Source of the DNA: DASSNR01 sp036278935 | Lineage (GTDB): Bacteria > Gemmatimonadota > Gemmatimonadetes > Gemmatimonadales > Gemmatimonadaceae | Direction of reading: 5' to 3' | DNA length: 8,553 bases | Assembly: GCA_036278935.1 (NCBI GenBank) | Contig: DASUKA010000015.1 | Span: forward strand, 1-8,553 | The notes under the pieces: model-generated | What the model was told of the DNA's origin: nothing | Databases searched by the model: none | The model's input: only the letters and a program-made list of their open reading frames with translations | In this document: one piece after another, positions 1 to 6,601 of the stretch | Layout of the letters: each line of letters starts with the position of its first letter | Numbering within the stretch: the first letter of the stretch is position 1 | Program-made: the position numbers and the translations under genes

Positions 1-1199
1 TGACCACGCAGCTGGTGAGCACGGCCAACGGTACCGTGCTATGGGACAGCATCTACGAGAGCCCCTCGCGCGATGTCTTTGCCGTGCAGGATGAGTTCAC
101 TCGTGCCATCGTTGCGGCGCTCGCGCCCTCGCTCGGCGATCATGGGGCAGCCGCCAGTGCGCCGGATGCGTTGCGCGGCACCACCGATCAGGAGGCGTAC
201 GACCTGTACCTCAAGGGCCGCTACTTCTGGCTCGAGCGTGGCGCCGCGAACGTCGAGCAGGCGATTGCATACTTCCAGCAGGCCCTCGCGCGTGACCCCA
301 CGTTCGCGCGCGCGCAGGCGGGGCTCGCGATGGCCTACGCCGTCCTGCCGAACTACATCCCCGACGCGGCGGATTCGCTCGCGGGGCTCACCATGGAGAA
401 CGCGCGTCGCGCGGTGGCGCTCGACTCCACGCTCGCCGATGCGCAGCTCGCACTGGGTCTCGCGCTCGATATCCATCTGCGCTTCCGCGAGGCGCTGGCG
501 CGTTATCGCACCGGGCTCGCCCTGGAGCCGTCGTCGGAAACCGTGCACCACTGGCTCGGCTTCAGCCTGCTCAACCTGGGACGCACCGACCAGGCGCTTG
601 TGGAGCTGCGCCGTGCGACGCAGCTCGATCCGCAGGCCACGGCGCCCGCCAGCGCGCTGGGCACCGCACTCCTGTACGCGCGACAGTTCCCCGAGGCCGT
701 GGCGGCGTCGCGGCGCGCGCTCACGCTCGACTCCACCTATGCGTTCGCCATCTGGACGCTGGGGCTCGCGCAGGCGTTCGGCGGGCAGCCGGACAGCGCG
801 GCCCTCACGCTCGAGCGCGGCGCGCGCATGCATCCCGACGATTCGCGCCTTTCCTCGGCGTTGCTCTTCGCCTACGCGGCATCGGGCCGGTGGGCGGATG
901 CACAACGGATTCGCGAGCAGCTCCGCCGCGCGGGAGGCGACCGCTACGGCGGCGGCGACGCCGCGCTGGCCGAGCTGGTGTTCGGCGATCGTGAGCCGCT
1001 GGTGCGCCTGCTGACCACGGAAGCGGGTCAGCGGAGCCGCGAAGAGCACGGCGGCACCTTCGGCTGCGACCCGCTGCTCGACCCGCTCTGGGCCGACGCG
1101 CGCTTTCGCCGCGCGATGCGCGCGCTCGGCGTGGAGGCGTGCGCGCTCGCGCGGCCGTGGCCGATTCCGAGGCGTGCCGCTCGCGGGGTGGCGGGATAG
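1..1199 (+). CDS. TPR-repeat protein, C-terminal part (5' end outside window)
   Basis: The frame is open from the first full codon at position 3 to the TAG at 1197-1199, so the gene starts upstream. A GTG at 15 is only an internal codon. The first visible residues (TTQLVSTANGTVLWDSIYES, then DVFAVQDEFTRAIVAAL) are the end of the TolB/FlgO-like N-terminal module that precedes TPR domains in many signalling proteins, often fused to a Ser/Thr kinase or a winged-helix domain. From about residue 65 (counting from position 15) there are roughly six or seven tetratricopeptide repeats, such as AIAYFQQALARDPTFARA and ALVELRRATQLDPQA. TPRs bind protein partners. The effector domain, if any, lies outside the window, so kinase, cyclase and regulator versions cannot be told apart. 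The TPR assignment is firm; the overall role is not known. Confidence 0.85.
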   Translation, partial: TTQLVSTANGTVLWDSIYESPSRDVFAVQDEFTRAIVAALAPSLGDHGAAASAPDALRGTTDQEAYDLYLKGRYFWLERGAANVEQAIAYFQQALARDPTFARAQAGLAMAYAVLPNYIPDAADSLAGLTMENARRAVALDSTLADAQLALGLALDIHLRFREALARYRTGLALEPSSETVHHWLGFSLLNLGRTDQALVELRRATQLDPQATAPASALGTALLYARQFPEAVAASRRALTLDSTYAFAIWTLGLAQAFGGQPDSAALTLERGARMHPDDSRLSSALLFAYAASGRWADAQRIREQLRRAGGDRYGGGDAALAELVFGDREPLVRLLTTEAGQRSREEHGGTFGCDPLLDPLWADARFRRAMRALGVEACALARPWPIPRRAARGVAG

Positions 1200-1292
1200 T
1201 TCACGGCAAGTGGAGCATCCCGAACCGCCCCGCAATGCGCTCCGTGAGGTATTGCTGCATGAGCAGCAGTGATGAGCCTCGGCCGCGTGCGA

Positions 1293-1324
1293 ATTACTCA
1301 CCACGGTGAGTAATATTACTCACC
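1293..1324. repeat. Alternating inverted repeat, three copies of ATTACTCACC; operator-like
   Basis: ATTACTCACC occurs at 1293-1302, its exact reverse complement GGTGAGTAAT at 1305-1314, and the forward form again at 1315-1324. The left pair forms an inverted repeat with a 2-bp AC centre. The right pair is a perfect 20-bp palindrome (GGTGAGTAATATTACTCACC). All arms match exactly and are AT-rich in a high-GC context. Dyads of this size are typical binding sites for dimeric repressors such as TetR-family proteins; that reading is inference. The site lies between the ends of convergent genes, where no promoter is expected. A 12-bp palindrome GTTGCGCGCAAC follows at 1328-1339. There is no U-tract, so it is a poor terminator candidate. 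Confidence 0.8.
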
Positions 1325-1363
1325 TTGGTTGCGCGCAACGCGCTCACCGCACGTGGGCCACGC

Positions 1364-1401
1364 CGGCTGATTGCAAGGTTGCCGTTCCGCCATTCGAAAC
1401 C
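1364..1401 (+). repeat. Dispersed 38-bp hairpin repeat, copy A
   Basis: This is the most divergent copy of a repeat found three times in the window, always on the + strand and without gaps. It matches copy C at 30 of 38 positions and copy B at 27 of 38. It begins CGGCTGAT and ends GAAACC. The inner hairpin (GCA, AGGT loop, TGC) is kept, but the outer stem (1365-1371 with 1385-1391) has two mismatches. It lies 53 bp beyond the stop codon of the ccbP-like gene and 165 bp beyond the TPR gene. Confidence 0.75.
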
Positions 1402-1454
1402 CGCGATCCGGCCGCGATGCGCCCCGCCCGGCGTACACCGCGTGCCACCGGCGA

Positions 1455-1841
1455 TCAGAAGGTGTAGCCCTGGTCGAGCCAGTAGTGCCAGTCGGCGACG
1501 GCCTCACGCGTCTTGGCGTCCACCCCGCGCATCCCGCGCACTTCGAGTTGCGCGAGCGGAACGGCGAGCGCTCGGTCATGCCAGCGGATCAGCACGAACA
1601 TCTCGTGCTCACACTCTGATTCCGGTGCCATGCCGGTGACGGTGACTCGCTCGCCGATACTCAGCGGAGAGATCGCGCGGGCCGTGCGGCATCGCGCCGG
1701 GAAGGGGACGTGAAGCACTTCATCGAGGTAGTAGTACCAGCCCATAGCCTGTTCTTCCTGGCCGTAGGCGTCGACGATGATCTCGTTCTCGATGCGGTGC
1801 TCCCGAGCTGGCTCTCGGGCGTTGCGCTTTCTGGTTGGCAT
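1455..1841 (-). CDS. ccbP: CcbP-family calcium-binding protein
   Basis: This 128-residue protein spans the length of the small acidic CcbP family (Pfam Calci_bind_CcbP), named for the Anabaena calcium-binding protein that buffers free Ca2+ and is linked to heterocyst development. Family hallmarks are visible in order: RIENEIIVDAYGQEEQAMGW (residues 16-34) followed by YYYLDE, PFPARC around residue 48, RAISPLSIGERVTVTGMAPE (55-74), CEHEMFVLIRW (77-87), VPLAQLE (94-100) and ADWHYWLDQGY near the C-terminus. Acidic clusters at residues 24-41 and 74-80 suit metal binding. The basic N-terminal 15 residues are a variable extension. The ATG at 1841 is preceded by GGGGAG about six bases away, a good ribosome-binding site. 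It lies 115 bp downstream of higA on the same strand, with no evident promoter of its own. The family call is from recognised motifs; its role in this non-cyanobacterial setting is unknown. Confidence 0.85.
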   Translation of the reverse strand: MPTRKRNAREPAREHRIENEIIVDAYGQEEQAMGWYYYLDEVLHVPFPARCRTARAISPLSIGERVTVTGMAPESECEHEMFVLIRWHDRALAVPLAQLEVRGMRGVDAKTREAVADWHYWLDQGYTF

Positions 1842-1956
1842 GACTCACTCCCCGCGCGGCTGGTCCCTGGCCATGGCAGCGACGACGGTGGTGTTCCCCG
1901 CTGCGCCTCACCCAGCGCACGTGCGCGATTCACGGATGCGACGAACTCGCCAGCGA

Positions 1957-2340
1957 TCAACCGGCGCGGGGCAGGGGAGACAACCTGGCAATCTCCCGCG
2001 CCTCCGCGGAGCGGAGCGCATGCCAGAGATCCCAATCCATCTGCAGCCCCAGCCAGAACTCGGCGCTCATTCCGGTCACCCGCGCGAGCCGCAATGCGGT
2101 GTCTGGTGTGACCGAGCGCTTGCCGCGGATGATCTCGTTCACCCTGGGGAACGAGACGCCGAGCCGGATGGCAAACGCGGACTGTGAGATTCCCAGCGGC
2201 TTGAGAAACTCCTCCAGCAGCATCTCCCCTGGGTGCGTGGGGGGCACGTCGGTCGGGAGCCGGCGGCGGACGAGCGGCGTGCTGCCGACTCCAGTGCGGG
2301 CACGCTTAGTGGCAGTCCGTGACGTCGACTTCGTCGGCAT
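1957..2340 (-). CDS. higA: HigA-type antitoxin, XRE-family HTH regulator
   Basis: This 127-residue protein carries the HigA/VapI signature: THPGEMLLEEFL (residues 35-46), then the helix-turn-helix LGISQSAFAIRLGVSFPRVN (49-68), IIRGKRSVTPDTALRLARVTG (70-90) and FWLGLQMDWDLW (95-106). HigA antitoxins neutralise the HigB ribosome-dependent mRNA interferase and repress their own operon. I chose the ATG at 2340 because GGGAGG sits six bases upstream; a second ATG two codons earlier (2346) abuts that site directly. The open frame runs further upstream, but that part only overlaps the higB remnant. The gene starts inside the last codons of higB (35 bp overlap), the usual toxin-first order. About 30 basic residues precede the conserved domain, a longer N-terminus than usual. 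The gene looks intact although its toxin is broken. Confidence 0.9.
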   Translation of the reverse strand: MPTKSTSRTATKRARTGVGSTPLVRRRLPTDVPPTHPGEMLLEEFLKPLGISQSAFAIRLGVSFPRVNEIIRGKRSVTPDTALRLARVTGMSAEFWLGLQMDWDLWHALRSAEAREIARLSPLPRAG

Positions 2341-2531
2341 AGCCATCCTCCCATCGAAAACAGATTCGATACTGCTGATTGACGCGAATACTGTGCTGGC
2401 CGCGGCGAGTGCCCGCGAGTCGTACCAATTCCCGGGGCATGGTCTCTGCCCCACCCAGGACGCATACAGTACCCCTGACGGAGTCGCGTTGAAACGGAAC
2501 TCCTTGCGAACCACGCGCCCACGCTCTTGAC
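2306..2531 (-). pseudogene. higB: Frame-disrupted HigB (RelE-fold) toxin remnant
   Basis: The last 44 codons (2440 to 2306, stop TAA at 2308-2306) read cleanly as a HigB C-terminus: LAGTRRGQHSIRVNQQYRIC, then FRWEDGYADEVDVTDCH. The family normally ends in DYH. Upstream, the expected N-terminal half is not in one frame. This frame gives VLGGAETM, resembling the LDAAETL region, but the following PPGNRLEAL stretch is shortened, and PGN appears in another frame. VKSVGAWFARSSV and RLRQ, which vaguely recall the N-terminus, lie in a third frame. No start codon with a ribosome-binding site fits. The 5' boundary given here is approximate. A functional RelE-fold RNase is unlikely from a 44-residue product. 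Its end overlaps the higA start by 35 bp, confirming a former higBA operon. Confidence 0.75.
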
Positions 2532-2554
2532 AGGTCGGATTATTCGTATAGATG
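2527..2554 (+). promoter_or_regulatory. Possible sigma70-type promoter for the YefM-like gene
   Basis: A perfect -35 box TTGACA lies at 2527-2532, followed after 16 bp by TAGATG (2549-2554), a weak -10. An overlapping TATAGAT is at poorer spacing. It is about 30 bp upstream of the ATG at 2582 and sits in the AT-richer gap between the divergent antitoxin genes, where self-regulating TA promoters are expected. The 5' remains of higB overlap it. The sequence match is modest. Confidence 0.35.
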
Positions 2555-2581
2555 CCCTGTACAAGTCTGCGGGAGGCCGAG

Positions 2582-3154
2582 ATGGCGCTCAAGGTGAGCT
2601 ACAGTCACGCGCGCGAGAAGCTGGCGAAGATCTGGAACGAAGTCGAGAGCACGCGGGATGCGGCCGTGCTCCAGCGGCGCGGCCACGAGGATATGGCCCT
2701 GATCCCCGCAGACGAGCTGGCCAGTCTCCGGGAGACTGTGTACCTCCTCCGCTCGCCGGCGAACGCGGCACGGCTCTTTTCCGCCCTCTCCCGTGCGCGC
2801 CGGGGAAGTCGCGTTCCTAGCAGACGACCTGTCCACCGCAGCCTGGAAGCCACCTGTCCGCGTAGCTTGCCGCACCGGCTGATCGCAACCTTATGCATCG
2901 GCCATGTGAAACCCGCCCCCTACGCCGAGCGACGCAGCTCCACCCCGCTCCTCGCCCGCACGTACGCCTCGTACAGCTGTCGCGCGACCATCAGTTCATC
3001 GCCCCGCGCCTCGGTCGGGAATCGCTCCGTCCGCCCCGACCACGTCCGCTCCCACGCCTCCATGTCCGCCACGAACCGCGCGCGGTCGAACGGCGCGCCG
3101 CGCGCCACCGACCGGTTGAGCCGCCGAAAGAATTCCTCCCACCGCGGCCGGTAG
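2582..3154 (+). CDS. Phd/YefM-type antitoxin with aberrant C-terminal extension
   Basis: Residues 1-75 (2582-2806) match the Phd/YefM antitoxin family: VSYSHAREKLAKIWNEV (N-terminal DNA-binding part), LQRRGHEDMALIPADEL, then SLRETVYLLRSPANAARLF, a phrase characteristic of YefM. Such antitoxins bind and block a RelE/YoeB-type toxin. The ATG at 2582 has GGGAGG five bases upstream. Family members usually end soon after about 80-90 residues. Here the frame stays open to 3154, through repeat B and then antisense to the glycosidase, giving 190 residues with a low-complexity Arg/Ser-rich tail that is probably not native. In another frame, from about 2805, the sequence would read EVAFLADDLST and end at the TGA inside repeat B, which suggests a 1-bp indel in the CGGGG run at 2801-2805. 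No toxin gene follows. The domain call is strong; the 3' end is doubtful. Confidence 0.75.
   Translation: MALKVSYSHAREKLAKIWNEVESTRDAAVLQRRGHEDMALIPADELASLRETVYLLRSPANAARLFSALSRARRGSRVPSRRPVHRSLEATCPRSLPHRLIATLCIGHVKPAPYAERRSSTPLLARTYASYSCRATISSSPRASVGNRSVRPDHVRSHASMSATNRARSNGAPRATDRLSRRKNSSHRGR
2876..2913 (+). repeat. Dispersed 38-bp hairpin repeat, copy B
   Basis: This copy matches copy C at 32 of 38 positions. Its outer stem is GGCTGAT (2877-2883) with ATCGGCC (2897-2903), with one G-T pair. The inner stem is weaker than in copy C. It ends seven bases before the stop codon of the glycosidase (2922-2920, - strand) and lies within the extended frame of the YefM-like gene, between convergent genes. 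Confidence 0.8.
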
Positions 3155-3390
3155 TAGTCCGCGAACATTCCCTGCCACTGCTTGTGCGCGTACAGGTTCA
3201 GATCCTCGTACTCCCCTTCGGTGCACCGCGTGCCCCACATGGTGATGAGGTTCCGCGCGTTCCACTCGTACAGCCGCCGCTCGGTGTCCGTCACGCCCCA
3301 CCGCCTGGCCGCCTCGATCCACCGTCCCGGCAGAAACGCCGGTCGCGTCCCCACCAGCCGGTCGAGATCGGTGATCAACTGGATCACGCG
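2920..3390 (-). pseudogene. GH89 alpha-N-acetylglucosaminidase, C-terminal segment after amber codon
   Basis: This is the direct in-frame continuation of the glycosidase beyond the TAG at 3393-3391. It encodes the all-alpha C-terminal domain: VIQLITDLDRLVGTR, FLPGRWIEAARRWG, YEWNARNLITMWG, DLNLYAHKQWQGMFADYYRP and RWEEFFRRL. These line up with the end of human NAGLU (LLGSWLEQAR, YEQNSRYQLTLWG, DYANKQLAGLVANYYTPRW). It ends naturally at TAG 2922-2920. A GTG at 3387 could begin a separate 155-residue peptide, but this domain packs against the catalytic barrel and is not known as a free protein. I therefore treat it as part of one interrupted gene. Repeat copy B begins just beyond its stop. Confidence 0.85.
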
Positions 3391-5172
3391 CTACTCCGCG
3401 TGCAGCAATGCCGCAAGGTTCTTCCGCATGTAGGCGTCCTCCACCGCGTTCACCATTGGAAGCGCGAGCTGTCCCACCACCTGACGGGTGAGGTTCACCA
3501 CGGCGTAGCGATACGAGTCGCTGCCGCCCAGTCGCGGGGCCGCGCTGAGCAGAAGGCCGAGCGCCCGCACCAGCTTCCCTTCGTCGCACATGACGACGGG
3601 CGACGTGCGATACGCGGTGCCCTCTCGATAGAACCTCGGCCGCTCGGCCACGAACGTCCCGGCCTGCGTGGAGCACTGGTAGGCACTGGCGAGCAGGAGT
3701 TGCCATGCGCGCCACGCGGAGCGGTCGTGCCGGCCGTAACGCCGCGCGACATACTCGCGAAGCCATCCGTCCACCGCGGGCACGCTGTGGCGCCACACCA
3801 TGTTCAGCACGAAGTCGGGGACAACCGGGTCGGCGCCGAGCGCTTCCATGCTCATCCCGATCCCGACGTGCTTGCCGCGGTCAGGACTCTCGATCGCCGA
3901 GCGCATGTTGCGCGCGATGCGCGGCAGGTCTCCGCCCAGGCTCACCTGCCCACCGAAGTTGTGGAGCGCGTTCCAGATCCACGGCTTCCCGTGGAACGCG
4001 CCGCACTCGGGCCATACGGGGTGACCGTCGCCATAGACATCGAGCACGAGCATGCCGTCGTCCGACACTGCGCCGAGGAAGGCTCGCGCCTCGCGCTCCT
4101 TCCAGAAATCGGCCTTGTAATGCAGGAACCAGCTCTGGAGCACCCATACCGCTTGGGGGTCGGCCGCGCGCATGGCTTGATGAATGGCGCGGCTCATCCC
4201 TGAGAGGAATGCGGTGTCGTTGGTGGGAGGGTCGACCTCGTTGAACGGATCAGCGGCGTAGAGGTGATCGGTGCCGTAGAGCTCCCGTTGTCGCTCGAGA
4301 AAATGGGAGCCGATCTGTTGGAACAGCGGGTCGAACGGATCGAGCAAGCAGGTGCCGGGGAAGCCGGGGCACCAGTCGCCCGTGCGATGGATGGTCGCGC
4401 GCGGCATCACCTCGCGAATGGACTCGGGCACGTGTCCGGTGAACCCTTGCAGCACGGGCGTCATGCCGAGCTCGCGCTCGCGCTGGAGGATCTGGCGCTC
4501 GAGCTCCATGTGCGTTGTGATCCAGTGCTCGGGTAGCGGGCCGCCCAGTCCATCCACGTTTCCCATCCATCCCCACGGGAGATACGCGGGGCCGGGCAGA
4601 AAGCGCGCGATCTGTTCGCGGCTGAAGCCGAGGTCGCGGAGCACGAGCTGCCAGGTGGCCTCCCGTCCCGTGATAGCGAGCGGAAGGTTGATGCCCTTGA
4701 GCGCCATCCAGTCGATCATGCGCTCCCATTCGGGCCAGCCCCACCACGTCATGGTGTAGGCGAAGGTGCAGTAGTTGAGGAAGTAGCGATAGCGATGCGG
4801 GGAGGTGCGACGTACGCGCCGGTGCGGCACGTTGGGCAGCGGTGCGGCGAGGTGCACCGGCCGGAACGGATCGCTCACGCTGATTCGGGCCGCGTGCTCC
4901 AGATACCAGTTGAGCGCCGATGCGAGTGCGACGCCGTTGGAGCCGCGGAGCACGACCGTTCCGCGTTGGCTCTCAACCTCGAAGACATCGAGCCCGTCGA
5001 CACGCGGGGTCAGCTCCAGCGCGAAGCAGCTTGTCGCTTGAGGGATGACGCGCGCCAGCAGCGCTCGAGCGCCGCGCAGCTGCCGCGATGCGGTGGGCGC
5101 GGGTTCAGACGGTTGTTCGCTACAGATCGGAATACGACGGCATCTCCATGGTGGGGCAGCGCGGGCCGTCCA
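3391..5172 (-). pseudogene. GH89 alpha-N-acetylglucosaminidase (NAGLU-like), N-terminal and catalytic part, interrupted
   Basis: GH89 enzymes remove terminal alpha-linked N-acetylglucosamine from glycans such as heparan sulfate or mucin. From the GTG at 4953 the product shows RYRYFLNYCTFAYTMTWWGW, WERMIDWMALKGINLPLA, GPAYLPWGWMGN and GMTPVLQGFTGHVPE. It has ADPFNEVDPP, whose Glu (codon 4239-4237) matches the acid/base residue of NAGLU, and GIGMSMEALG, whose Glu (3846-3844) matches the nucleophile. Conserved N-domain sequence continues upstream of that GTG (ALLARVIPQA, LDVFEVESQRGTVVLRGSNG) back to a TGA at 5175-5173. No ATG, GTG or TTG occurs in frame between 5172 and 4954, so the true start and any signal peptide are missing or frameshifted. 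The frame ends at TAG 3393-3391, in the linker before the C-terminal domain. Together the two parts make about 750 codons, full family length. Positions 5176-5318 show nothing I can assign. Confidence 0.85.
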
Positions 5173-5318
5173 TCACATCGCTTCGACGGCGGAACAGGCC
5201 GGGGCGTGGTTGCCCATGTCGACTTGAAGGCATGCACCGCGCCAGGCAGAGCGATCTCATGGAGTCAGCTCACGGGGCTACGGTCTCTTGAGTGGTGTAT
5301 ACCGGGCGAGTGTCGCCA

Positions 5319-6563
5319 TCAACTCTCCCACAGCGCCCCGACCGGCACCGCGTACAGCTGGTCCCCGAAGCCCGCGCTCGTCTCGCCATCGTACAGCACC
5401 ACCCCCGCGGCGAACCGGCGCCCCGCGGCGGATGCCAGTCTGCGCAGACCGCGAAAATCGGCCGCGGTCACGGTGGCGCCAGCCTTTACTTCCACACCTG
5501 CGACCCTCCGGCCACCCTGCTCCAACACCACGTCCACCTCATAGCCATCCTTGTCGCGGAAGTGATGAAAGCGAATTTCTTCATCATGACCGCTCGCCTG
5601 GCGGCGTAGCTCCTGATAGACGAAGGTCTCGAGCAACTGTCCCAGCGTCCCGCGATCCTCAGAGAGCGCAGTTGCATCGAGTCCCAGGAGAGCTGCGGCG
5701 ACGCCGGTATCACCAACATGAAGTTTCGGCGTCTTCACGAGACGGCTGAGTCGGTTCGTGTGCCAGGGCGGAAGTTCCTCCACGAGGAAGACCCGCTCGA
5801 GGAGTGTGACGTAGTCGCGGATCGTCGGACGGCTCAACTGAAAGGGGGCGGACAGGTCGGTCACGTTCAATAGGTGCGCTGTCTGCCCCGCGGCCAGCGC
5901 GAGCAACCGGGGGAGCGCATCGAGGGACGCGATGCGTGCGAGCTCCCTCGCGTCGCGCTGAACCATCGTCTCGACGTAATCGCGGTACCATACGGCTCGA
6001 CGTCGGTGACTCCTACGGGCCAGGGCGGTGGGATACCCCCCTGCTACAATACGCTCTGCCAGCGCTGGGCCAATTCGCTCGACGCGGCGAGTCTTGAACC
6101 GTGCGCCGAAGAGCGCGTCAAGGAAGGCCGGGGAACGCCCTTCGATCTCGCACTGAGCGAATGGGAACAGACGGACGATCTCCATGCGGCCCGCTAGCGA
6201 GTCGGCCAGCCTTGGTACAAACAATACGTTCGCCGACCCCGTGAGCAGGAACCGCCCGGGTTGCCGGTCCCGGTCCACGGTAGCCTTGAGTGCTGTGAAC
6301 AGCTTCGGGACGCGCTGGATCTCGTCGAGGATGGTGCGGCGCGGAAGGCCGGCGACGAACCCCACCGGATCTGCCTCAGCGGCGCCGCGGACAACATCAT
6401 CATCGAGATTGAAGTAGGCGTACCGCCGCTTCCTGCCCACACGCTGCGCGAGCGTCGTCTTGCCACTCTGGCGTGGCCCATGGATGAGGACGACGGGACT
6501 GTCGCCGAGCGCCTCCTCCAGGCGGGGTTCGACGAGCCGGGGGGCAATCTGGCCAGGTTCCAT
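5319..6563 (-). CDS. AAA_14 / DUF4143 family ATPase
   Basis: This 414-residue protein has the complete architecture of the widespread AAA_14-DUF4143 ATPases. Visible are Walker A GPRQSGKT (residues 29-36), Walker B TILDE (77-81) followed by IQRVP, and the sensor motif LLTGSAN (106-112). The DUF4143 part contains YRDYVETMVQRDARELARI (193-211), SRPTIRDYVTLLERVFLVEE (244-263) and VGDTGVAAALLG. Near the end, DGYEVDVVLE and GVEVKAG (D344, E358, K360) resemble a PD-(D/E)XK nuclease-like core. The biological role of the family is not established. I chose the ATG at 6563 over a TTG three codons earlier. No ribosome-binding site is visible, and a promoter-like sequence ends only eight bases upstream, which suggests leaderless translation. 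It lies about 145 bp upstream of the glycosidase remnant on the same strand. The reading frame shows no damage. Confidence 0.9.
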   Translation of the reverse strand: MEPGQIAPRLVEPRLEEALGDSPVVLIHGPRQSGKTTLAQRVGRKRRYAYFNLDDDVVRGAAEADPVGFVAGLPRRTILDEIQRVPKLFTALKATVDRDRQPGRFLLTGSANVLFVPRLADSLAGRMEIVRLFPFAQCEIEGRSPAFLDALFGARFKTRRVERIGPALAERIVAGGYPTALARRSHRRRAVWYRDYVETMVQRDARELARIASLDALPRLLALAAGQTAHLLNVTDLSAPFQLSRPTIRDYVTLLERVFLVEELPPWHTNRLSRLVKTPKLHVGDTGVAAALLGLDATALSEDRGTLGQLLETFVYQELRRQASGHDEEIRFHHFRDKDGYEVDVVLEQGGRRVAGVEVKAGATVTAADFRGLRRLASAAGRRFAAGVVLYDGETSAGFGDQLYAVPVGALWES

Positions 6564-6571
6564 GCCGGCCA

Positions 6572-6601
6572 ATTGTAACTTTTGTGGTCGGCTGATCGCA
6601 A
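6572..6601 (-). promoter_or_regulatory. Putative promoter of the DUF4143 ATPase gene, overlapping repeat C
   Basis: Read on the - strand, TTGCGA (6601-6596) and TACAAT (6577-6572) are separated by 18 bp and resemble sigma70 -35 and -10 boxes. The -35 part is inside repeat copy C. The distance from the -10 box to the ATG at 6563 is eight bases, so transcription would begin at or next to the start codon. Copy B also has TTGCGA at this point, but TACGCG in the -10 position. Confidence 0.4.

Noticed and set aside
1253..1268. Hairpin TGCTGC-ATGA-GCAGCA downstream of the TPR gene as an intrinsic terminator.
   Set aside because: The stem is only 6 bp with no U-run after it; it is too weak to call.
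39..1304. A 421-codon open frame on the - strand opposite the TPR gene.
   Set aside because: It has Arg-rich composition and no recognisable domain, while the + strand encodes clear TPR repeats.
1957..2592. HigA as a 211-residue protein using the full open frame.
   Set aside because: The first 80 or so residues overlap the HigB remnant and have no HigA similarity. The ribosome-binding site and the homology place the start at 2340.
3391..3393. Reassignment of TAG to a sense codon in this organism.
   Set aside because: TAG is used as an ordinary stop at 1197-1199, and at 2922-2920 just after the conserved GH89 C-terminus.
2893..4203. A 436-codon open frame on the + strand.
   Set aside because: It is antisense to the GH89 gene, rich in Arg, His and Pro, and typical of a shadow frame in high-GC DNA. 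The opposite strand has clear family motifs.
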